NCBI GenBank assembly: GCA_035711465.1
Contig: DASTCC010000176.1
Location: 1 to 19,393 of the forward strand
DNA length: 19,393 nucleotides
Direction: 5' to 3'
Origin: DASTCC01 sp035711465
GTDB lineage: Bacteria; Acidobacteriota; Vicinamibacteria; Vicinamibacterales; SCN-69-37
In this document: positions 6,833-14,746 of the stretch, one piece after another
Position numbering within the stretch: the stretch's first letter is position 1
How the letters are laid out: every line of letters starts with the position of its first letter
Program-made: the position numbers and the translations under genes
The notes under the pieces: generated by a model
Told to the model about the DNA's origin: nothing
The model's database searches: none
Seen by the model: the letters and a program-made list of their open reading frames with translations, nothing else

Positions 6833-8374
6833 GTGCGTCCCCGCGTCGGCTCCGAAAAACTGGTGCGAAGGCCGGCGCGGCATGTCTGGCTGGCCCTGCT
6901 CGTGGCCGCCGTTGCGCTCTCGGCCGTGGTCTTCGCCCTGAGGGCGCGTGGGCTCGCGGCGAGCGGTCTCTACGTGGATCCGCTGGGCCACCAGGGGCCG
7001 CCGATCTACAGCATCTGGAAAGTACAAAACGGTCATCCGCTGTACGAGTGGCCGGATCGACACCCGTATTCGCTGACGCTCTACAACGCGCTCTTCTATC
7101 ACGTGTACGCGAGGGTGCTTGCTGCGGCAGGCGTCGAGGGACGCGACATCGTTTTCGGGGCGCAACGGTTGTCGGCGATGTTCGCCGCGGCCGGAGCGCT
7201 GCTGACCTTCGTCTGCGCGCGGCGACTGCTCCCCGCCGGCGATAACGCGATCGCCGTCGCCGGTTTTCTGTCAGCGCTGCTGATGTGGATCGGCACCAAC
7301 CCGATGGGCTGGTGGCACCTTGGCGTCCGGCCCGACATGATGGCGCTCGCGTTCGCGGTCGCCGGTCTGGTCATCTACACGCGCGGCATCGATCGCGACC
7401 GGCCCGAGATCTGGCTTCTCGTCGCGTCCTTCTGCTTCTGCGTGACCTGGATGACCAAGCAGTCGTATGTCGCGAGCCTCACCGGCGTGTGCCTGTACAC
7501 GCTCATCGTGCGGCGATCGTTCAAACACACGCTGTGGATCGCCATCCCCGCGGCAACACTGATGGCGGTCGCACTGCTTGGCGGTGGAGAAGTGTATCGA
7601 CGCAATCTGCTCTGGGCGCCGTCGATCAGCCACCTTGGCATCAGCGGCTACTCGGGGAGCAGGCTTGGGAAAGTCCTGTTCGCGAACGCGTGGATTTGGG
7701 CCGGGCCGCTCCTCGCGCTGCTTGCCGCCCGGACGCGCGAGGAGCGTGCCCGGCTGTTCGCGGGAGTCGGTCCGTTTCTGTGCGTTGGCATCGTCGGCTT
7801 CGGCTTCGGGACGATGGCCATGCTGCGCGAAGGCGGCGAGGACAACGCCATCCTCGAGGGGCACGTCAGCATGGGCATCGCGGCGACCGTCCTGTTCGCG
7901 CGTCTGCTCACTGGCGTCACCGTTCCACTCGTCGCCAGGGCGATGCCGATGCTGCTCGTGCCAGCGATCCTCTATCCGGCCTATCAATTGGGTTGGAAAC
8001 AGGAACCGCTCCACGTCGCCACGCCCGAGACGCACCAGCGCCGCGAGCGGCTGGCCGCGTTCATCACGTCGCTGCCGGCGCCAGTGTTCATCAACGACGG
8101 CATGCTGTCGCAGCCCTGGTTCACCAGTCAGAGCCGTTATCCGGCCTACGTGCCCGATCAGTTGTGGATGGAGATCGCCCAGCGCGACGGCTGGCTGCCG
8201 CCCGACTGGATCGACACGCTCATCCGCGATCGGGCCTTCGGCGCCTTCCTGCTGCCGCACGAGACGCGATGGGTCGAGGTCGGGCGCGCCGCCGGCTACA
8301 CAGCCGAGCACATCGCCGGGCGTGACGATGGTCGTGAGTATCTAGTACTCAGGCGCGCGGCTGACAAACATTGA
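6833..8374 (+). CDS. GT-C-like multi-pass membrane glycosyltransferase (ArnT/PMT-type), tentative
   Basis: This 513-residue membrane protein has about nine to eleven hydrophobic helices, the first at about 17-36. A first extracytoplasmic loop carries an acidic residue, D49 in YVDPLGHQGPPIYSIW, followed by NGHPLYEW and HPYSLTLYNALFYH. A soluble C-terminal region (about 385-513) includes LPAPVFINDGMLSQPWFTSQSRYPAYVPDQ. A catalytic Asp in loop 1 followed by 'G.P.Y' is the layout of GT-C enzymes that use polyprenyl-phosphate sugars, as in the dolichyl-phosphate-mannose and ArnT families. The neighbouring GT2 enzyme could supply such a donor. The GTG at 6833 gives the full basic N-terminus; a GTG at 6863 is an alternative and neither has a strong Shine-Dalgarno. 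The gene ends one base before the convergent ferritin-like gene. The enzymatic role is inferred from topology and context, and acceptor and sugar are unknown. Confidence 0.65.
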   Translation: MRPRVGSEKLVRRPARHVWLALLVAAVALSAVVFALRARGLAASGLYVDPLGHQGPPIYSIWKVQNGHPLYEWPDRHPYSLTLYNALFYHVYARVLAAAGVEGRDIVFGAQRLSAMFAAAGALLTFVCARRLLPAGDNAIAVAGFLSALLMWIGTNPMGWWHLGVRPDMMALAFAVAGLVIYTRGIDRDRPEIWLLVASFCFCVTWMTKQSYVASLTGVCLYTLIVRRSFKHTLWIAIPAATLMAVALLGGGEVYRRNLLWAPSISHLGISGYSGSRLGKVLFANAWIWAGPLLALLAARTREERARLFAGVGPFLCVGIVGFGFGTMAMLREGGEDNAILEGHVSMGIAATVLFARLLTGVTVPLVARAMPMLLVPAILYPAYQLGWKQEPLHVATPETHQRRERLAAFITSLPAPVFINDGMLSQPWFTSQSRYPAYVPDQLWMEIAQRDGWLPPDWIDTLIRDRAFGAFLLPHETRWVEVGRAAGYTAEHIAGRDDGREYLVLRRAADKH

Positions 8375-8375
8375 A

Positions 8376-8831
8376 TCACTCAGCAACATTCGGCGGATCG
8401 ATGCCGAGCGCCGTCGCGAGATCGATCAGGTGCTCCTGCTCCTGGCGCAGGATCTCGCGGATGTCCTCGCCGATGGCGTACTCGCCCATGGCCTCGCATT
8501 GACGCAGCCGCTCGCGGTAATTGCGGATCGTCTCCGCTTCGTTCTCCAGATCGGCGCGAAGCATCGTCTTCGGATCGTCGCTGACCTTGACGGGCTTCGG
8601 CGTCACCGACGGCATGCCGCCGAGATAGTCGATCTGTTTGGAGATGGTGAGGGCGTGCGCGAGCTCCTCGCCGGCGTGCACTTCGAGCTCCTTCGCGATC
8701 GCCATGTACTCGGCGCCCTTGAGCACCTGCGAGTAGACGACGTAGGCGATGATCGCCTGGTATTCGCGGGCGAGATCTTCGTTGAGCGCGGCGATGAGCT
8801 TCTCGCGCGCCTCTTTGTCTGCTTTGGGCAT
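8376..8831 (-). CDS. Ferritin-like diiron protein (bacterioferritin-type four-helix bundle)
   Basis: The 151-residue all-helical protein has two pairs of diiron ligand motifs. The first is E23 (REYQAIIAY) with E56-x-x-H59 (HAGEELAHA). The second is E98 (ENEAETIRNY) with E131-x-x-H134 (EQEHL). This is the ferritin/bacterioferritin superfamily pattern, and length and motif spacing match the ferritin-like group. It could store iron, act as a ferroxidase or protect against peroxide; no bfr-specific heme methionine was assigned. The ATG at 8831 has GGGAG about 6 bp upstream. The frame is open further upstream through noncoding-looking DNA, so the longer version was rejected. Upstream lie an inverted repeat and a pair of 11-bp direct repeats 21 bp apart, which may mediate iron or redox control (inference). 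It converges on the GT-C-like gene with a single base between stops. Confidence 0.85.
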   Translation of the reverse strand: MPKADKEAREKLIAALNEDLAREYQAIIAYVVYSQVLKGAEYMAIAKELEVHAGEELAHALTISKQIDYLGGMPSVTPKPVKVSDDPKTMLRADLENEAETIRNYRERLRQCEAMGEYAIGEDIREILRQEQEHLIDLATALGIDPPNVAE

Positions 8832-8858
8832 GGTCCGCTCCCGAATCGACCGGTCACG

Positions 8859-8872
8859 CCGGACCAGTCCGG
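8859..8872. promoter_or_regulatory. Perfect inverted repeat CCGGAC-CA-GTCCGG upstream of the ferritin-like gene
   Basis: Six-base arms flank a 2-base centre, 28 bp upstream of the ATG at 8831. A further 8-bp palindrome, GACCGGTC, sits at 8848-8855. The position in the leader suits an operator or a 5' UTR hairpin. The regulator is unknown, and in DNA this GC-rich short palindromes also arise by chance. Confidence 0.4.
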
Positions 8873-8890
8873 GATTGTCGACTGCACAGC

Positions 8891-8922
8891 GCATGCCAGA
8901 GACCCGGTGACGCACGCCAGAG
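8891..8922. promoter_or_regulatory. Pair of 11-bp direct repeats in the ferritin-like gene upstream region
   Basis: GCATGCCAGAG (8891-8901) and GCACGCCAGAG (8912-8922) differ at one base and are 21 bp apart start to start, two turns of B-DNA. They lie 60-91 bp upstream of the ferritin-like ATG. Same-face direct repeats are a common layout for an activator site. No known consensus is claimed. Confidence 0.4.
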
Positions 8923-8950
8923 CTGTGCGCGCGCACTCGCAGCGGACATG

Positions 8951-8972
8951 GCAATAAAGGCCCGATCGGGCC
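8951..8972 (-). terminator. Intrinsic-terminator-like hairpin after the CarboxypepD_reg operon
   Basis: On the minus strand the perfect 14-bp palindrome GGCCCGATCGGGCC (8972 down to 8959; stem GGCCC/GGGCC, loop GATC) is followed by TTTATTGC. It starts 32 bp past the stop of the 601-residue protein gene at 9004. A GC stem with a T-rich tail is the expected intrinsic terminator layout, though the T-tract is short. Confidence 0.55.
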
Positions 8973-9003
8973 CCGCGAGATAGCGCAGGTTCTGCCGTGC
9001 GTC

Positions 9004-10809
9004 TCAGCGGCCGACGCGGAGGTTCTGAGTCGTCGTCGAACCGTCGGCAAGCGTGACCTTGATCGACGAGGCGACGAGCGACTCGAGGAACGCCGCGTCG
9101 TTCCATTGGCCGGGCTCGATGTCGGTGAGCGCGGCGATCAGATACTCGCCGGCGCGCAGGCCGACGACGTTGAAGCGGCCGTCGGTGCCGGGGCGAACGG
9201 AACGGATCGATCTCGAGCCGGGCGACCGGCGATTGCGATCGGCCGGGTAGACGAGAATCACCGCGTCCGGCGCCGGCGCACCCGCCGAGTCGTGCAGGAC
9301 GCCTGTCAGCGTCGTCAGCCGATCCGTGAATGTCAGGACCCACTCGGTGTCCTGTCCCGCTCGAATCTCGATCGGCGCGTCGAACATGTCTTGTCCGTTC
9401 GACGTCGCGGCCTTGAGCGTCCAGCGTCCGCTGCCGGGCCACTGATGCATGAAGCGGTAGCGGTCGGGCATCACCGCGGTGAACGTGAATCGGCCTTCGG
9501 CATCGACGGCGCCGCCCGGAGGCCCGGCGCTGAGATTGGCGCCGGCATTGCGCGGCAGCATCCAGATGCGGGCGCCGGCGATCGACGCCGGTGCTTCGCC
9601 CTCGAAGACGATGCGGCCGCGGACCGTCATCGCCGGATGAAAAGCGACCGGGACGGTGAGATCCCTGCCATCGACGCGAACCGGTGTCTCGGAGAAAAAG
9701 ATCGGCGCTGTGGGATCGGGTCCGGCAGGACGTGCCGGCGTCCTGCCGGGCGGCGCCGCCGCCGCGGTGTGCGCGCGCACGATGTAGTCGCCCGGCGCCA
9801 CTCCGCCGATCGCGAACGTGCCATCGGGCATGACCGCGATCGAACTGCCCCGCGATAGCGACGCCAGCATCACGGCGTTCGGTCCCGCGGGAACCAGCAG
9901 CATCGTGACCTGCCGCGCGGTGAGTCCGGTCGGCGGCGTCAGTCGTCCGGACAATCGCGCCGTCGGCACGAAGTCGACGACGACGTCGACGCCGGGACGC
10001 TCCTCGCCGGCCTCGACGTGCACCGTCTGCGCCGCGGAGAGATCCGCGGTGCCCGGGTAGTACGTCGGCGCGTAGTTCTCCGTGCGCGAACTCATCGATG
10101 GCGCGGCGGGTGTCGGCGGGGTCGACTGGATCAACCGATCGACGTCGCCAGGTCCGAGTCGGCGCAGGTCTTCGAGCCCCGGGGTGGCGCGGGCGCGAAC
10201 GCCGTTCAGGTTGGGCTCGGCCCTGACGAAGTAGTCGCCCGAGTCCAGATCCCAGACGCGATAGATGCCCCGGTCATCGGTGAAGCTCGACCGCTGGTTC
10301 TGCAGTTGGGGCTCGCCGGTGAGGACCGAATACGACCGCCGCATCAACGTCACCGTGACTTCAGGAATCGGCCGGCCGCTCGCGTCGCGGACGACGCCGG
10401 TGACCACGCCGCCGCGGGTCATGGCGATCACCACGTCGCGCAGTTGCTGGCCATCTTCAATCGGCAGCGATGTGCCCTCACGGGCCGGACGCGCGGCGCC
10501 GAACTGCATCGTCAGGAATCCAGGCTTCGACGCCGCGACGCGGTAACGATCGGCGGACAAATGCTCGAACGCGAAGCGGCCGTCCTCGCCGGTCGTCACG
10601 GTGCGGCCCGGCTGACGCCGTTGCTCGCTGTTGAGGGTCACGCGCGCGCGACGGACCGGCGTGCCGTCGGTAGCGCGAACGACGCCGGCGATCGCTCCGG
10701 TGCCCGGCGGCAATGGCCCCGCTGCGCCGTCGCGCGACTGCTGTGACGCGCCGATTGCGGCCGATGCCGCGATCGTCAGGACGGCGGCGGCGACGAGAGG
10801 CGCGGTCAT
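9004..10809 (-). CDS. Exported multi-domain CarboxypepD_reg-like protein (second gene of pair)
   Basis: The 601-residue protein has a signal peptide (about residues 1-21, hydrophobic, ending AAIGA). Repeated beta-sandwich domains of the carboxypeptidase regulatory-like/transthyretin-like type follow. Each has the pattern 'I.G.V.D..G.P...A.V.L...DGRF.F..L..G.Y.V.A', seen near residues 38-100, 135-195, about 325-345, 390-450 and 500-560. A central region carries TYYPGTADLSAAQTVHVEAGEE. No catalytic residues were recognised. In related proteins these domains serve as structural or carbohydrate/protein-binding modules, so a surface or periplasmic binding role is only an inference. The ATG at 10809 overlaps the TGA of the preceding paralogue (ATGA), with GAGGTGAGG just upstream inside that gene, indicating coupled translation. 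The C-terminal domain aligns with that of the upstream gene (GRF/Y...GL..GEY/DY), showing the pair are tandem paralogues. A terminator-like hairpin follows. Confidence 0.8.
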   Translation of the reverse strand: MTAPLVAAAVLTIAASAAIGASQQSRDGAAGPLPPGTGAIAGVVRATDGTPVRRARVTLNSEQRRQPGRTVTTGEDGRFAFEHLSADRYRVAASKPGFLTMQFGAARPAREGTSLPIEDGQQLRDVVIAMTRGGVVTGVVRDASGRPIPEVTVTLMRRSYSVLTGEPQLQNQRSSFTDDRGIYRVWDLDSGDYFVRAEPNLNGVRARATPGLEDLRRLGPGDVDRLIQSTPPTPAAPSMSSRTENYAPTYYPGTADLSAAQTVHVEAGEERPGVDVVVDFVPTARLSGRLTPPTGLTARQVTMLLVPAGPNAVMLASLSRGSSIAVMPDGTFAIGGVAPGDYIVRAHTAAAAPPGRTPARPAGPDPTAPIFFSETPVRVDGRDLTVPVAFHPAMTVRGRIVFEGEAPASIAGARIWMLPRNAGANLSAGPPGGAVDAEGRFTFTAVMPDRYRFMHQWPGSGRWTLKAATSNGQDMFDAPIEIRAGQDTEWVLTFTDRLTTLTGVLHDSAGAPAPDAVILVYPADRNRRSPGSRSIRSVRPGTDGRFNVVGLRAGEYLIAALTDIEPGQWNDAAFLESLVASSIKVTLADGSTTTQNLRVGR

Positions 10810-12701
10810 CGCCTCACCTCGACCACCCGCAGATCGAGGGCGCGGTCCTCGTTTGCGCCGATCGTGATCCGTGTCGCCAGTCGCGACAGGTTCTCGAGCG
10901 ACTCCGGAGACTGCCAGTTGTCCGTGAACGCCGCGTCGATCGCGATGACGAAGTAGTCGCCGGGGAGCAACCCGCGGATGGTGTAGCGTCCGTCGCGCGA
11001 CACGCGCACGGCCGGCATCCGCTTTGGAAACGCGCCTTGCGCGAGTCGCAGATCGGTGCTGACCGGAAACACGACCACGGCGCCATCGACGGCGATGTTG
11101 TTCTCGCCGTCACGGACGAGGCCGGCGATCTTCGTCGTCTTGTCGGACAGCGTGAAGACGACGTTCTCGACCGCGGCGGCGCCGACATCGAAGCCCTCCT
11201 CGAGCGCGTCGCGACCGTCGACCGTTACCGACGTCAGCCAGGCGTCGTCCAGATCCTCCGTGCGGAGCACGTAACGGCCGGCCGGCACGAACGTCGAGAA
11301 GGTGCCGTCAGGTTTCGTCGCCGTCAGGCTGCGGATATCCGGGCGATCGACGGATTCGATCGCCACCGTCAGATTCGCGAGCCGGTTCCCAGTGCGCGGC
11401 GGCGTCGTCTGGAATTCGACCCGTCCGGAGACCGCCGTGTCCAGTCGCAGCTGCAGCGTTAGGTCGCGCACGTCTGTCGCACCGACCGTGATGCGTTCGG
11501 CGGCGCTGAGGAGCGGCTTCTCCGCTGCGCGAAGGAACACGGGAAGCCGTTGCGGAACGTCAGCGCGGATCACGTACTGACCTGGCGGGACGCCGAGCAG
11601 GACGAAGTGGCCGGCGCCGTCGGTCAGGCCGGTGGCGGTGGCGAATGCGTTCATCGCGTCGAGCATCGACTGGCCGACGTCGTAGACACGCACGGCGGTG
11701 TTCGCCGCTGGCGCGTCCGCGCCGAGCAACCGTCCCGATACGCGAACGGTCCGCACGGGCGCCAGCGAGAAGTTCACGTCGGTGCGTTCGGCGCCGGCGG
11801 GGAGCGTCAAGACAGCCGCTTCGCCGGCCTGCGACGTGCCAGGAAAGAAGGTGAGTGGATACATGCCGACGGCCCCGTCCGTTGGCGGCGGCGGTTGCGG
11901 CTGTGAGCTCTGCGTCATCAGCACGCGATCGCCGATTTGCTGGTTGCGATCGCTGCCGAGCGGCGCGAACTCGTTGATCGCCGCGAACACCTGCTCGCGA
12001 TGCTCATCCGCGGGGCCGCTATTGAGAGGCATGAACGACGCCGGGAACGTCGTCGCGGTCGACGCGATGGCGACGACATACTGTCCCGGCGGCAGCTGCG
12101 CGAACCGGTAGACGCCGCGATCGTCGGTCATCGTCTGCGGCGCGCCGAAGGCGGCCAGGCGCGCGACGCCGCCATCGAAGGTCCGCCGCAGCACGCGAAC
12201 CCCGACGCCAATCATCGGCTCGCCAGCTTCGTCGACCACACGCCCGGAGATCACTGCGGCCTTCCAGAGCGGCAGCGTCAGGTCGACGCGCTTCTCGCCA
12301 TCCGCCAGTTCGACCGGCTCGCCGCCGCTGCTGGGCCGGCGCTGCCGATAGGAGCCGTCGATATAGCCGGGCAGGTTGGCCCGCAGCGTGAAGCGTCCTT
12401 TCGGCAGGCCGGAGAACGCGAATCGGCCGTCGCCGTCCGCCATCACGCGCTGCCGCTGGGTCACGGCGTCGCGCGGTGCTTCGATCTCGATCAGCGTCAC
12501 GATCGCGTTGGCGATCGGCGCGTTGGTCGTCGGATCGACGACGCGTCCCGCGATGACGCCGGTGCCCGTCGGCCCTGTCGAAGCCAGCGGGATCTGCGGC
12601 TGATGGCCCCGCAGGCGCGAGGCGGGGCGATCGGCGCACAGTCCCGCCGTCAAGAGCGAGATGCCCAACGCGCCCCAGAGCCTCGTGGCCGATCGCGTCA
12701 T
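10806..12701 (-). CDS. Exported multi-domain CarboxypepD_reg-like protein (first gene of pair)
   Basis: The 631-residue protein has a signal peptide (MTRSATRLWGALGISLLTAG, residues 1 to about 23). A proline/threonine-rich linker and serial beta-sandwich domains follow. The first, GVIAGRVVDPTTNAPIANA through DGRFAFSGLPKGRFTLRA, is a textbook CarboxypepD_reg domain. The second begins AAVISGRVVDEAGEPMIGVGV. A central segment, YPLTFFPGTSQAGEAAVLTL followed by PAGAER, corresponds to the YYPGT...AGEE segment of the downstream paralogue. The last domain ends GDYFVIAIDAAFTDNWQS. No enzymatic motif was found. ATG 12701 starts the signal peptide but lacks a Shine-Dalgarno. The minus strand reads TATAGT 17 bases upstream, so a very short leader is possible. 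The longer open frame upstream contains no better start. The gene is divergent from the kinase operon across 248 bp and may share its regulation. Confidence 0.8.
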   Translation of the reverse strand: MTRSATRLWGALGISLLTAGLCADRPASRLRGHQPQIPLASTGPTGTGVIAGRVVDPTTNAPIANAIVTLIEIEAPRDAVTQRQRVMADGDGRFAFSGLPKGRFTLRANLPGYIDGSYRQRRPSSGGEPVELADGEKRVDLTLPLWKAAVISGRVVDEAGEPMIGVGVRVLRRTFDGGVARLAAFGAPQTMTDDRGVYRFAQLPPGQYVVAIASTATTFPASFMPLNSGPADEHREQVFAAINEFAPLGSDRNQQIGDRVLMTQSSQPQPPPPTDGAVGMYPLTFFPGTSQAGEAAVLTLPAGAERTDVNFSLAPVRTVRVSGRLLGADAPAANTAVRVYDVGQSMLDAMNAFATATGLTDGAGHFVLLGVPPGQYVIRADVPQRLPVFLRAAEKPLLSAAERITVGATDVRDLTLQLRLDTAVSGRVEFQTTPPRTGNRLANLTVAIESVDRPDIRSLTATKPDGTFSTFVPAGRYVLRTEDLDDAWLTSVTVDGRDALEEGFDVGAAAVENVVFTLSDKTTKIAGLVRDGENNIAVDGAVVVFPVSTDLRLAQGAFPKRMPAVRVSRDGRYTIRGLLPGDYFVIAIDAAFTDNWQSPESLENLSRLATRITIGANEDRALDLRVVEVRR

Positions 12702-12949
12702 GAGCGTGGATAACCGGACTATACGCCGGTGCCCGGCTGCCGTTTCGTGGACCTGTCGGCGAGACAACTTCCCAGAATTGCGCACGGATGACAGACGGCG
12801 TGCGCGTTCGCGGCAGACATCACGCCAATCGGACCTGTCGAGCCGCAACGCCCGACCCGACATTTCTAGTGGATCGGCCCCGGCGCGCGGCTGCCGACGC
12901 ATCCTCGTCGCCTGCCCGTGCGCTCGTTTCGCCAGTCCGTGATCACACG
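12702..12949. promoter_or_regulatory. Divergent intergenic region between CarboxypepD_reg pair and kinase operon
   Basis: These 248 bases separate two divergent operons and should hold both promoters. Toward the minus-strand gene, TATAGT (12723 down to 12718, 5/6 to a -10 box) was seen without a convincing -35. A TGTC-N5-GACA inverted repeat lies near 12753-12765. An 8-bp palindrome, GTGATCAC (12939-12946), sits directly before the kinase ATG where a ribosome site would be expected. No sigma70 pair was found for the kinase. No small ORF or RNA is supported. Confidence 0.4.
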
Positions 12950-14746
12950 ATGTCGGCAACTCCAGAAAAGATCGGGCGATACACGATTCTCGGCCGCGTC
13001 GGCCGCGGCGGCATGGGCGTGCTCTATCGCGCGCACGACCCGTCGCTCGATCGCGAAGTCGCTTTGAAGATGATGCACGTCGACTTCAACGTCGACGCCA
13101 GCGCCCGCGAGCGGTTCCAGCGCGAGGCGCGCGCGGTGGCGCGCCTGCAGCATCCCAACATCGTCACCATTCACGAGCTCGGCGAGTTCGACGGCGCGCC
13201 GTTCATCGTCATGGAGCTGCTCGGCGGCCGCGACCTCGATCAGGTGCTGCGCAACGGCACGCAATGGACGCTCGGACAGAAGCTCGACGTCGTCGCGCAG
13301 CTCTGCGACGGCCTGGCCTACGCGCACGACCAGGGCATCGTCCACCGCGACGTCAAGCCGGGCAACATCCGCATTCTCGACGACGGCAAGATCAAGATCC
13401 TCGATTTCGGCATCGCCCGGTTCGCGTCGAGCTCGCTGACGCAGTCCGGCACGGTGATGGGCACGCCGAGCTACATGGCGCCCGAGCAGATCATGGGGCA
13501 ACCGGTAGACGGCCGCGCCGACATCTTCTCGGCCGGCGTCCTGCTCTACGAGCTGCTCAGCGGACAGAAGCCGTTCGCGGGCGATTCGCCGACGGCGGTG
13601 GCCTACTGCATCATGAACAGCGAGGCGCCGCCGCTGCGCAGCTCCATTCCCGACCTGCCCGACGCGGTGAACGAGATCGTCTCGCGCGCGCTCCGGAAGA
13701 ATCCGGAAGAGCGCTATCCGCAGGCGCGCCAGATGGCGTCCGACCTGCAGACCGTCCGCGTCATGCTCGACCTGCCGATGACCGCGGCCGGCATCAGCTC
13801 GTCGAGCGCGGCGACGACGATGATGTCGACGTCGGATCTGTACGCGACGACGCACGTCGCGGTCCCGAAAACGCAGCCGCCAAGCCTCGACCACGCAGCG
13901 ATGCGGCCCGACACCGCGCCGCCGACGGCGGCGCCGCCGCAGAGACCGGCGATGAATCCGATGTTCGCGGTGGCCGGCGTCGGGATCGTCGTCGCGGCCA
14001 TCGGCGCGTTCTACATGCTGACCCGAGGGGCCTCGCCGGCGGAGGGTTCTGCCGTGACGACGACCGCGGCGACCGCGCCGGTGTCGAACGGCGCCGGCAC
14101 CGGGGTCGCGGTGCCCGCGACCTTCAAGGTCACGTCGGTGCCGAGCGGCGCGGCGATCTCGATCGACGGCGCCGACACCGGCAGGGTGACGCCCGCCGAC
14201 GTGCCGCTCACCGGCAAGATGCCGGGCAAGATCGCGCTCGCCTTGACGGGCTACGAGACGCTCGAAGCGGATCTCGCCGAATCGGACGTGCGCGCCGGCA
14301 GCAAGGAGTTCACGCTCACCACCGCGGCCGGCCCGGTGAAGATCTCGGTCAGCGCCGCGTATCCGTTCGAGCTCGTCCGCGGATCGACCGTGATCTCGGA
14401 GATGAGCACGCGCCACGACGTGACCGTCGAACCGGGCGCGACGATCGCCGCGCGCAACCCCGCGCTCCTCCTCAACGCGCGGCTGTCGATCAACTTCCGG
14501 CGCGGCGCGCAGTCGATCGCGCTCGACGCGCCCGGCACGCTGAAGGTGTTCGCGGCCAACGAGACGTGCAAGGTCTTCGCGGATGGCCGCGACCTGTCGT
14601 TCCCGCCGATTCCCGGCATGCCGGTCGCGCCCGGCGATCATACGGTTGTATTGCGTTGCCCGAATGCGCCCGAAGCGACGCAGCGGGTTCGCGTGGCCAG
14701 CGGTCAGGAAGCGGTCGTCACCTTCAAGGAGCCGATCGTCCAGTGA
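12950..14746 (+). CDS. Transmembrane Hanks-type Ser/Thr protein kinase with PEGA-like ectodomains
   Basis: This 598-residue kinase has an intact catalytic domain (about residues 10-275). The glycine loop is GRGGMG (18-23), the ATP lysine is K40 (VALK), the catalytic loop is HRDVKPGN (H132, R133, D134) and the metal site is DFG (152-154). The activation segment is rich in Ser/Thr (SSSLTQSGTVMGTPSYMAPE), so autophosphorylation is likely. A Pro/Thr-rich juxtamembrane linker leads to one membrane helix (about 339-361). Outside the membrane, a PEGA domain (about 391-455: VPSGAAISIDG...GYETLEADL) is followed by two further beta-domains of similar length (about 465-530 and 535-595). The last contains C540 and C570, a possible disulfide. 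PEGA domains are associated with surface or cell-wall-exposed kinases, but the ligand is unknown. The start lacks a clear ribosome site; a palindrome abuts it. The stop overlaps the next start (GTGA). It heads a three-gene operon. Confidence 0.9.
   Translation: MSATPEKIGRYTILGRVGRGGMGVLYRAHDPSLDREVALKMMHVDFNVDASARERFQREARAVARLQHPNIVTIHELGEFDGAPFIVMELLGGRDLDQVLRNGTQWTLGQKLDVVAQLCDGLAYAHDQGIVHRDVKPGNIRILDDGKIKILDFGIARFASSSLTQSGTVMGTPSYMAPEQIMGQPVDGRADIFSAGVLLYELLSGQKPFAGDSPTAVAYCIMNSEAPPLRSSIPDLPDAVNEIVSRALRKNPEERYPQARQMASDLQTVRVMLDLPMTAAGISSSSAATTMMSTSDLYATTHVAVPKTQPPSLDHAAMRPDTAPPTAAPPQRPAMNPMFAVAGVGIVVAAIGAFYMLTRGASPAEGSAVTTTAATAPVSNGAGTGVAVPATFKVTSVPSGAAISIDGADTGRVTPADVPLTGKMPGKIALALTGYETLEADLAESDVRAGSKEFTLTTAAGPVKISVSAAYPFELVRGSTVISEMSTRHDVTVEPGATIAARNPALLLNARLSINFRRGAQSIALDAPGTLKVFAANETCKVFADGRDLSFPPIPGMPVAPGDHTVVLRCPNAPEATQRVRVASGQEAVVTFKEPIVQ

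Noticed and set aside
5892..6941. 349-codon plus-strand frame opposite the GT2 gene
   Set aside because: It is antisense to a glycosyltransferase with clear motifs and has a low-complexity charged composition.
12683..12725. Lipoprotein signal in the first CarboxypepD_reg protein (LLTAGLC)
   Set aside because: The residue before the Cys is Leu, not Gly, Ala or Ser, so the lipobox is not met; an ordinary signal peptide is more likely.
12866..14641. 591-codon minus-strand frame opposite the kinase
   Set aside because: Composition is Arg/His-rich shadow sequence; the plus strand carries a full set of kinase motifs.
13264..14742. Upstream in-frame extension of the TPR-propeller gene, giving up to 998 codons
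   Set aside because: The extension lies inside the kinase in another frame and is Arg-rich without motifs; the GTG at 14743 with AAGGAG upstream and a signal peptide is the real start.
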